Shown here one piece after another: positions 41,548 through 47,025 of a stretch of DNA of 47,025 nucleotides. Below the pieces are notes generated by a model. It saw only the letters and a program-made list of their open reading frames with translations, made no database searches and was not told the DNA's origin. The translations under genes were made by a program, and so were the position numbers. Source of the DNA: Sphingomonas bacterium (lineage in GTDB: Bacteria > Pseudomonadota > Alphaproteobacteria > Sphingomonadales > Sphingomonadaceae). The stretch's first letter is position 1, and each line of letters opens with the position of its first letter. The stretch spans positions 1 to 47,025 of the forward strand of contig JASBRX010000057.1 of the NCBI GenBank assembly GCA_030149245.1, read 5' to 3'.

Positions 41548-41613
41548 CCGTTTGCCCTGAGCCTAAATACACACCTGTCAGGAGCAGCCCTTCGACAAGC
41601 TCAGGGCAAACGG
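41548..41613. repeat. Palindromic repeat, family E, degenerate copy 3
   Basis: ccgtttgccctgagc on the left pairs with gctcagggcaaacgg on the right, but the inner part of the left arm (expected ttgtcgaagggc) has been replaced. The right arm still reads gcccttcgacaagctcaggg as in copies 1 and 2. It lies between convergent genes. Confidence 0.8.
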
Positions 41614-41637
41614 CTGTTGGGGCGCATCGTAGAGGTG

Positions 41638-43935
41638 TCAGCCCCGCAGCCGCTCGATCGCCTGCGCCAGCGCGACGTAGAGCTTGCCCATGTCCGACGA
41701 CAGCAAGGTCACGCCCAGCGGCGCGCCGTCGCGCAGGGCGAGGACCTGACGCAGCATCGCTTCGAAATCATGGATGTAGCGGTTGACCTGCTCGCGGAAG
41801 TCGGGATCGCCCTCGTAGAGCGAGGAGACTTCGCGTGCCTGACCGCTATCGAGCAGGCGAACGGCGCGGCGGGTGAAGACGCCGCGGTCGCCCTTGAGAT
41901 ATGCGGCCCAGGCGCTGTCCGACACTTCGTGCGCGAACGCCTTGGAAATGTCGATCGAGGCGGAGTTGAGCGCTTCAACCAGCAACGAGACGCGGCGCGC
42001 GAAATTGTCGCGGTCGGCATTTTCGCGCTCGGCGCGGGCTTCGTCGATGCGCGCCTCGACCTGCGCCGAGGCGTCGTTGATTGACAGCATCTGCTGTGCG
42101 AGCCGTTCGCTGGCGCGGGCGGCGGCGTTGACTGCGCCTTGGGTCACCTCGCCCAGCTCGATCAGCTGGGTGCGGACGCTGGCATCGAGCGCGCGGCGCA
42201 GTGCGGCGGAGCCGGCATCCTCGAGCTGGCGAGTCGCTTCGGGCACGATGCTGGCGAGCGCAGCGCGGGCCTGATCGGACGCGGCATTGGCGGTTTCGCG
42301 GATGCGGAGCAGCGCGTCGACCAGCTGGGGAGCAGCGTCTTCGGCGAAGCGGCGGGCATTGGCGATGGCGCGGTCGACGACATCCTCAAGCTGCGCGGTC
42401 TTTGCTTGACCGTCTTCGAGCGATTCGAGCAACGATGCCTGGGTCTTCGCCAGCATGTCGCGCTGGGTGCGGACCACGTCGGCGATGGCCTCGATCGCGT
42501 CATGCGTGCTTTCCGCCGCAGTGACGAGCGCAAGCAGTTCGGGCTTCGACGCCGCGATAACGCCACGGGTCGCGCCGATCCGCTGTTCGAGCCGCACCAG
42601 CGCCTCGGGCATGGTTTCGTCCATCTCGCGTGCCGAGGCATCAAGCGCGGTGAGCAGGTCTTCGGCAGTGGCGATCACGCGGCGGGCAGTCTCATCGCCG
42701 TCGCGCAACGTCGCGGTCATCGCGCTGGCGGAGCTGTCGAGCGCGCTGATCGACGCGGACAGCGCCTGGGTGCGCTCCATGCCGTGGCTGTGCAGCGATG
42801 CCAGCTGACCATCGGCCTGGGCGATCCCGCCGGTGACCGAGGCGAGCAGGATGTCGACGCGGGTCTGTTCCTCACCCAGCCGGTCGGCGATGCGGCCGAT
42901 CGTTTCCTCGACTTCGCCGATGCGCGCGCCGACCGTGTCGATGCTGTCGCGCCCGGCCTTGTCGAGCGAGGCCTGATTGGCGGCGAGCATGGCAAGCATC
43001 GCCTCGCCCTGTGCGGCGATCCCCTTGCGCGCTTCGTCCACCGCAGCGGCGGCGCGGTCGAGCATGGCGTCGACGGTTTCGGACATGCTGGCGGCGACGC
43101 CCTCCAGCTTGGTGCCGGCATTCTCGCTGGTCGCTTCCATCCGCGCGATGTGCGCGGCGAGGCGCTGGGCGGCGCCACCGGCGATATTGTCTGCCTCACG
43201 CCCGCGCTCGGCCAGCGCCGCAAGCTGTGCATCGAGTGCGGAGGCGTGTTCGCTGGCCTTCATGCCCGCCGCATCGAGCGTCGCGGCCATCCCGGTCATC
43301 TCTTCATGCGCGCGGGGCAGCGAGGACAGGACGATGCCGACGCTTTTTTCGGCGGAGCTGCTGCTGTCGACCAGTTTCTGCGCGCTGTCGGACACGGCGC
43401 GCGCTTCGGCGGCCATGCCGTTAGAGATCGCCTGAAGCCGTTCGGCGGCGCGGTCGCCCATCGCCATCAGCGCGGTGGTCTGATCGGCGAGTTCGGCGCG
43501 GTTCGCCTCGATCTTGCGCGACAGGGTGGCGACGACGCGCTCCAGGCTCGCTGCCTCGGCGCGCATGGCGCGGGCGGTGCTGCCGAAGCGACGCGCCTCG
43601 GCCGCGCTGTTGCGCTGGGCGAGCAGCCACAGGATGCCGATGAGCGCCGGCGGCACGCAGAGCGCGGCGATCAGCTGAATCAGCTGGGCCGGGGGCGGCG
43701 GGGCAGCGAAGACCGGCTGGAGCATCCAGCCGGCGACTCCCAGCCATGCAACGACGAGCCCGAGTGCGAGCGTCGCGGCCAGCCACGGCGTACGCAGCGC
43801 CTGTGGCGCGTCATCCTCCGCGTCATCGGCTGCGGGCGCCGCTGCGACCGATGCTGGCGCCTCTTCGACGAGCAGCAGTGCGTCGTCCTCGTCGTCGAGC
43901 GGACGCGGTCCGATCTTGTTCGTTCCCCCGTTCAT
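41638..43935 (-). CDS. Large coiled-coil inner-membrane protein, TipN-like candidate
   Basis: The 765-aa product has an acidic N-terminus (about 1-46, runs of Asp/Glu/Ala), two membrane helices (about 52-74 and 88-106), and then over 550 residues of Ala/Glu/Arg-rich coiled coil. A compact C-terminal domain (about 650-765) reads SIDISKAFAHEVSDSAWAAY, LDSGQAREVSSLYEGDPDFREQ and LGVTLLSSDMGKLYVALAQAIERL. Two N-terminal helices followed by long coiled coil is the layout of TipN, the birth-scar polarity marker of Caulobacter, and the C-terminal block looks like the conserved end of such proteins; this is recalled, not tested. An alternative is a generic SMC-like or 'ATPase'-annotated hypothetical. 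It is divergent from the Hpt-like gene with 81 bases between starts. Confidence 0.75.
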   Translation of the reverse strand: MNGGTNKIGPRPLDDEDDALLLVEEAPASVAAAPAADDAEDDAPQALRTPWLAATLALGLVVAWLGVAGWMLQPVFAAPPPPAQLIQLIAALCVPPALIGILWLLAQRNSAAEARRFGSTARAMRAEAASLERVVATLSRKIEANRAELADQTTALMAMGDRAAERLQAISNGMAAEARAVSDSAQKLVDSSSSAEKSVGIVLSSLPRAHEEMTGMAATLDAAGMKASEHASALDAQLAALAERGREADNIAGGAAQRLAAHIARMEATSENAGTKLEGVAASMSETVDAMLDRAAAAVDEARKGIAAQGEAMLAMLAANQASLDKAGRDSIDTVGARIGEVEETIGRIADRLGEEQTRVDILLASVTGGIAQADGQLASLHSHGMERTQALSASISALDSSASAMTATLRDGDETARRVIATAEDLLTALDASAREMDETMPEALVRLEQRIGATRGVIAASKPELLALVTAAESTHDAIEAIADVVRTQRDMLAKTQASLLESLEDGQAKTAQLEDVVDRAIANARRFAEDAAPQLVDALLRIRETANAASDQARAALASIVPEATRQLEDAGSAALRRALDASVRTQLIELGEVTQGAVNAAARASERLAQQMLSINDASAQVEARIDEARAERENADRDNFARRVSLLVEALNSASIDISKAFAHEVSDSAWAAYLKGDRGVFTRRAVRLLDSGQAREVSSLYEGDPDFREQVNRYIHDFEAMLRQVLALRDGAPLGVTLLSSDMGKLYVALAQAIERLRG

Positions 43936-44016
43936 CGTCCCGGTTTAGCACAGTCGCCCCGCCGTCGCCTAGCATTGTGAAACCACTCATTAAGCACGGC
44001 GAATCTAGAGTCGGGC

Positions 44017-44310
44017 ATGGCGTATGATCCCGGTGCAATCGATGCGACTCTGGCGGCGGCGGTGGGCGATGAGCCCGGGCTGATCGCGGAGCTTCGCGGG
44101 GCGTTCCTCGAAAGCGCAAAGCGCGCGCTGGAGGGGCTGGCCAAGGCCGATGACCCGGAGGGCTGGCGCAGTGCGGCGCTGCGGCTTAAGGGGCTGGCGG
44201 CAAGCTTCGGCGCGATCCGCCTGATGGCGCTGGCACAGGACGCGGCGGATGCGCCGGCAGGCGACCGCGCGGTGCTGCGCAAGATCGAGCGCGCGGTGGA
44301 GCGGCTCTGA
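44017..44310 (+). CDS. Hpt-like small helical protein lacking the phosphorylatable histidine
   Basis: A 97-aa acidic/alanine-rich helical protein with the outline of a histidine phosphotransfer domain: DEPGLIAELRGAFLES for the first helices, then AALRLKGLAASFGAIRLMALAQDA. In true Hpt domains the central motif is H-x-L-K-G; here it reads L-R-L-K-G, with Leu55 at the His position. It therefore cannot carry phosphate by that route and may be a binding or regulatory module. It lies between the coiled-coil protein (divergent) and a LytS/LytTR two-component pair, 112 bases upstream of the kinase start. Function unknown; the Hpt relation is moderately sure. Confidence 0.75.
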   Translation: MAYDPGAIDATLAAAVGDEPGLIAELRGAFLESAKRALEGLAKADDPEGWRSAALRLKGLAASFGAIRLMALAQDAADAPAGDRAVLRKIERAVERL

Positions 44311-44404
44311 CCCGCCCGCGGTGCGCGCGGCGCAACCAGGCTTTCGACGGACGGCTCACCCGCTTCGACCAACGTGCCTTGCGTTAGTGGTATCGGAACG
44401 GGCG

Positions 44405-44424
44405 ATCACGTTAGATGACGTGAT
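44405..44424. promoter_or_regulatory. Perfect dyad overlapping the predicted start of the sensor kinase gene
   Basis: ATCACGT (44405-44411) and ACGTGAT (44418-44424) are exact inverted repeats separated by 6 bases. The right half overlaps the ATG at 44423. It could be a repressor or autoregulatory operator, or an mRNA hairpin masking the start. No Shine-Dalgarno sequence is seen upstream of the ATG. Confidence 0.4.
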
Positions 44425-45556
44425 GGCTGATCATGCTCCTGCGCCCGCCCGATATACGGTTCCGCCGCGCGTTGCGGTGCTGTCGATCATCGGCTTCTGG
44501 GCGTTTTACTATGTCAGCGTCACGCTGCGCGCCTGGATCATGGATTACCCGGATCACTGGGTGATGCTCGACAATCGCGCCTGGGTGTCGCTGTTCGGGA
44601 TTGGCTTCACCACGCTGATGTATCTGGCGCTGCGTCCACTGGAGCAGCGCAGCCTGCGCTTGCGGGTCGCAGCGGCATTCCTGTTCGCCGCAGTGTCGTC
44701 CACGGCATATTCGACGGTCAACTACCTGTCCTTTTACGTCGTCGATCCAAAGCCCGAACTGGAAAAGTCGGACGCGGAGAAGTCCGCGACGCACACGGCG
44801 CAGGAAAAGCATGAAGAGGAGAAGGGGCCAGCCCACCTGATCGCCGACAACGCGATCCACTGGTATTTCTTCAACCTCGCTTGGGCGATTCTCTACCTTG
44901 CCTTGTCCTACGCCGGAGCGGTGCGCGCGTCGGAGCGGGAGGCGGCGCGGCTGCGCACGGCGGCGCAGACCGCAGAGCTGCGCGCGCTGCGCTATCAGGT
45001 GAACCCGCATTTCCTGTTCAACACGCTCAACTCGATTTCGTCGCTGGTGATGACCGGGCGGCGCGAGGACGCCGAAACGATGATCCTCAACCTGTCGACC
45101 TTTTTCCGCACCAGCCTGTCCGCCGAGCCGACCGAGGATGTGCCGCTGTCCGAAGAGATCGCGCTGCAGCGTCTGTATCTGGAGATCGAGGCGGTGCGTT
45201 TTCCCCAGCGGTTGCGTAGCGTGTTCGACATCGCGCCCGAGGCCGAGCGTGCGTGTGTGCCCGGGCTGTTGCTCCAGCCGCTGGTCGAAAATGCGATCAA
45301 GCATGGCGTGGCACCCGCGCGTCGTCCGGTCGAGGTCCGCGTTCGTGCGCGGATCGAATGCGCCATGCTCGTGATTTCGGTGATCGACGACGGCGAGGGC
45401 GTGCAGGGGGCGAACGGCACGTGCGTCGGCCTGCGCAACGTTCGCGACCGGCTGACCGTGCGGTTCGGCGAGGCAGCAACGCTCGAGGCCGGGCCGCGCG
45501 CCGAGGGTGGGTTTGCCGCGACCATCCGCATGCCGGTGACGACTCATGGCTGCTGA
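44423..45556 (+). CDS. LytS/YehU-type sensor histidine kinase
   Basis: A membrane histidine kinase of the His_kinase family (PF06580), partner of LytTR regulators. The ATG at 44423 gives 377 aa; an in-frame GTG at 44387 is possible and no ribosome site separates them. Hydrophobic segments lie at about 17-38, 54-70, 82-104 and 146-164. A loop of mixed Lys/Glu/His (about 108-138, e.g. KSDAEKSATHTAQEKHEEEK) precedes the last helix, facing the periplasm or cytoplasm according to topology. The phosphoacceptor is His196 in QVNPHFLFNTLNS, and the ATPase domain carries LLLQPLVENAIKHG and IDDGEGV. The stop overlaps the response-regulator start by 11 bases, so they are an operon. Confidence 0.92.
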   Translation: MADHAPAPARYTVPPRVAVLSIIGFWAFYYVSVTLRAWIMDYPDHWVMLDNRAWVSLFGIGFTTLMYLALRPLEQRSLRLRVAAAFLFAAVSSTAYSTVNYLSFYVVDPKPELEKSDAEKSATHTAQEKHEEEKGPAHLIADNAIHWYFFNLAWAILYLALSYAGAVRASEREAARLRTAAQTAELRALRYQVNPHFLFNTLNSISSLVMTGRREDAETMILNLSTFFRTSLSAEPTEDVPLSEEIALQRLYLEIEAVRFPQRLRSVFDIAPEAERACVPGLLLQPLVENAIKHGVAPARRPVEVRVRARIECAMLVISVIDDGEGVQGANGTCVGLRNVRDRLTVRFGEAATLEAGPRAEGGFAATIRMPVTTHGC

Positions 45557-46289
45557 GCGGTTGCGCACGCTGATCGTCGATGACGAGCCGCTGGCGGTCG
45601 AGCGGATGCAGATTTTGTGCGCGGGGCTGGAGCAGGTCGATCTGGTCGGCACGGCGGCGGATGGCGACGCGGCGCTGCGCCTGATCGACGCGTTGAAGCC
45701 CGATCTGGTCCTGCTCGACATCGCCATGCCGCAGTGCGACGGGATGTCCGTCGCGGCAGCGCTGGCGCGCGTATCGCACCGTCCGGCGGTGATCTTCTGC
45801 ACGGCATTCGATCAGCATGCGGTTGCGGCGTTCGAGGTGGCGGCGGTCGATTATGTGCTGAAGCCGGTCAGCGCCGACCGGCTGGCGCGCGCGGTCGCGC
45901 GTGCGGTCGAAGCTCGCGGACTAAAGGGCGATGTGCCAGCACCACCGTCGTTGCGCTGGATCGAGGATTTCTGGGTGCCGCACCGGTCGGAAATGATCCG
46001 GATCAGCGCCGGCGATGTCGAGCGGATCGACGCCGAGCGCGACTATATGCGGCTGAGCGTCGGCGGACGCAGCTATCTGATCCACCAGACGATCAGTGAG
46101 CTTGAGCGGCGGCTGGACCCCGAGCGCTTCATCCGGTTGCACCGATCGGTGATCGTGCGGCGCGACCGCATCGTGAAGCTGCGCCATGACGGACTGGGCG
46201 CGTGGTATGCCGAGCTGGTCGATGGCGCCAGCGTGCGGATCGGGCGCACCTATCAGGCGGCGGCCAAGGCGATCCTTGCGGGCCTATAG
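45546..46289 (+). CDS. LytTR-family response regulator
   Basis: A transcription factor with an N-terminal receiver domain and a C-terminal LytTR DNA-binding domain. The receiver has IVDDEPLAVERM with the acidic pocket, the phosphoacceptor Asp58 in LVLLDIAMP, and VDYVLKPVSADRL with the conserved Lys. The LytTR domain (about 135-247) contains EMIRISAGDVERIDAERDYM, RSYLIHQTISELERRL and FIRLHRSVIVRRDRIVKL. Length 247 aa is usual. It is translationally coupled to the upstream kinase (11-base overlap). Its targets are unknown; the closely divergent or downstream genes are candidates. It is convergent with the UrcA gene, with a shared hairpin between them. Confidence 0.95.
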   Translation: MAAERLRTLIVDDEPLAVERMQILCAGLEQVDLVGTAADGDAALRLIDALKPDLVLLDIAMPQCDGMSVAAALARVSHRPAVIFCTAFDQHAVAAFEVAAVDYVLKPVSADRLARAVARAVEARGLKGDVPAPPSLRWIEDFWVPHRSEMIRISAGDVERIDAERDYMRLSVGGRSYLIHQTISELERRLDPERFIRLHRSVIVRRDRIVKLRHDGLGAWYAELVDGASVRIGRTYQAAAKAILAGL

Positions 46290-46306
46290 GCAGATAACAC
46301 AAAGAG

Positions 46307-46336
46307 GCCCCGCCCGGCGGGTGCGCCGGGCGGGGC
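46307..46336 (-). terminator. Strong hairpin between convergent genes
   Basis: A perfect 13-bp stem (gccccgcccggcg / cgccgggcggggc) has a 4-base loop. On the minus strand it is followed by a T-richer tail (ctctttgtgtt), suiting termination of the UrcA gene. It starts 18 bases past the response-regulator stop and may work in both directions. Confidence 0.75.
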
Positions 46337-46345
46337 AGGACGATG

Positions 46346-46684
46346 TCAGGGAGCTACTCTGACATTCTGGTCGCGCGCGGCCAGCTGCCGCGTCGCTGCG
46401 TTGCGCAGAGCAAGTTCGACCGACGGACGCGCGGATTCGAGCGCGCGGGCGACGCACCGGTTGTGCGCGCTGGCTCCGGTCAGATCGCGATAGTCTGGAC
46501 GACCGCCGCACACCGCCATGGCGGCATTGGCGATCCGTCGTTCGAGCGTCTTTTTCCCCGCAGGGCTCGTCAGGTTGAGATCGGCATAGCGGACCGTCGC
46601 CGACTTGCCGGGGCCGGCCGCTGCCGGAAGCGAAAGGAGCAGCACGGCACCGAGTGCGGCGCTGCGAAACAGGGTGGCGAACAT
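46346..46684 (-). CDS. UrcA family secreted protein
   Basis: UrcA proteins are small exported proteins of unknown function, common in sphingomonads and caulobacters. The ATG at 46684 lies 6 bases after a gaggt ribosome site, giving 112 aa with a signal peptide (MFATLFRSAALGAVLLLSLPAAAG). The family region is SATVRYADLNLTSPAGKKTL, then RRIANAAMAVCGGRP and HNRCVARALESAR; the two Cys probably form a disulfide. Longer starts at 46705 or 46780 lack a ribosome site. From 46690 to 46865 nothing convincing is seen. Confidence 0.88.
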   Translation of the reverse strand: MFATLFRSAALGAVLLLSLPAAAGPGKSATVRYADLNLTSPAGKKTLERRIANAAMAVCGGRPDYRDLTGASAHNRCVARALESARPSVELALRNAATRQLAARDQNVRVAP

Positions 46685-46868
46685 TACGGACCTCGTTGGG
46701 TTCATCGCGTTCGGGGGCTGAACGCAGGTCCGGGTTAGGTGCGGCGCGGGATGCGGGCGACGCTGTATCGACCGACGCATTGGGTCCGTCGATCAGGTCC
46801 GTTCATGGGTGTCAAACGCCGTTCATCATCGACAAGCAGCGGGTGTCGCGCGGGAACAGGGCAAGAAA

Positions 46869-46897
46869 AAAGGGCGCCCCCGCAGGGACGCCCTTTC
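46869..46897 (-). terminator. Terminator of the gene ending at 46938 (minus strand)
   Basis: aaagggcg and cgcccttt form an 8-bp stem, with ccc/ggg extending it past one mismatch. Read on the minus strand it is followed by a T run (ttttttcttgcc), a good intrinsic terminator about 40 bases past the stop of the gene at the window edge. Confidence 0.7.
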
Positions 46898-46937
46898 GAT
46901 TCGACCGGCTCAAGCGAGCCGGGAGGCCGAACCGGAA

Positions 46938-47024
46938 TTAGCCAGCGACGTTGTCGGCAGCGGCTTCCAGGTTGTCGGCAGCGTTCTCAGCAGCGTCCTC
47001 GACGACTTCGTTGGTCGCGTTGTC
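46938..47024 (-). CDS. Small Ala/Asn/Glu-rich protein, C-terminal end only
   Basis: The minus-strand frame is open from the window edge to TAA (46938-46940). The visible end is Ala/Asn/Asp/Glu-rich with a repeated pattern (ENAADNLEAAADNVAG), suggesting an amphipathic helix. The start and any signal peptide lie outside the window. The downstream terminator at 46869-46897 supports a real gene. No family recognised. Confidence 0.6.
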   Translation of the reverse strand, partial: DNATNEVVEDAAENAADNLEAAADNVAG

Positions 47025-47025
47025 G

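Noticed and set aside
609..41613. Palindromic elements as a CRISPR array
   Set aside because: They are dispersed, differ in family and have no regular spacer arrangement or cas genes.
42139..43980. 613-codon plus-strand open frame opposite the coiled-coil protein
   Set aside because: Low-complexity Gly/Arg/His-rich product with no ribosome site or motif. The opposite strand encodes helices and membrane segments typical of a real protein.

Overview
The window is a GC-rich chromosomal segment from an alphaproteobacterium, most probably a sphingomonad (order Sphingomonadales). The evidence is the rpoA-rplQ end of a ribosomal operon with alphaproteobacterial-type sequences, heavy G/C use at third codon positions, frequent GTG/TTG starts, an UrcA-family secreted protein, a carboxynorspermidine-type polyamine pair, and an exosortase A (XrtA) exopolysaccharide locus arranged as in sphingomonads. 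This assignment comes from family recognition alone.

Layout. (1) 1-1241: 3' part of rpoA and rplQ, closed by a hairpin. (2) 1300-8450: housekeeping and hypothetical genes: a 38-aa membrane peptide behind a sigma-54-like promoter, a secreted prolyl oligopeptidase, an unrecognised secreted alpha-helical protein, a 45-aa membrane peptide, a periplasmic cyclophilin and thioredoxin reductase. (3) 8420-25934: a near-complete XrtA/PEP-CTERM exopolysaccharide locus. A minus-strand operon (acyl carrier protein, hydrolase 2, hydrolase 1) diverges from a plus-strand acyl-CoA ligase/PLP decarboxylase pair. Then comes a tightly packed run: export lipoprotein, chain-length determinant, tyrosine-kinase-like ATPase, outer-membrane barrel, AAA ATPase, polysaccharide deacetylase, FemAB-like transferase, glycosyltransferase and exosortase A fused to an EpsI domain. 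The XrtA-type asparagine synthetase/amidotransferase closes it. Many of these genes overlap by 1-4 bases. (4) 26056-41539: MAPEG protein, Tat-exported alpha/beta hydrolase, polyamine dehydrogenase plus decarboxylase, ABC-F ATPase, histone-deacetylase-like amidohydrolase, two-subunit 2-oxoacid:acceptor oxidoreductase, membrane metal-dependent hydrolase, DNA photolyase, cyclopropane-fatty-acid-synthase-like methyltransferase and a lipoprotein serine hydrolase. (5) 41638-47025: a polarity-factor-like coiled-coil membrane protein, a degenerate Hpt protein, a LytS/LytTR-type two-component pair, an UrcA protein and the end of a small Ala/Asn-rich protein.

How they work together. The XrtA locus encodes synthesis, polymerisation control, export and trimming of an exopolysaccharide, together with the protease/transpeptidase that processes PEP-CTERM proteins. 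No PEP-CTERM substrate is visible in the window. The ligase/ACP/decarboxylase/hydrolase genes form a small-molecule sub-pathway of unknown product.

At least seven families of short palindromic repeats (about 65-200 bp) punctuate the gene ends. They are absent from the exopolysaccharide core between about 9.8 and 23.9 kb, although one copy lies in frame inside hydrolase 2 and another supplies the stop codon of hydrolase 1. I found no tRNA, rRNA, CRISPR array, prophage or complete insertion sequence.
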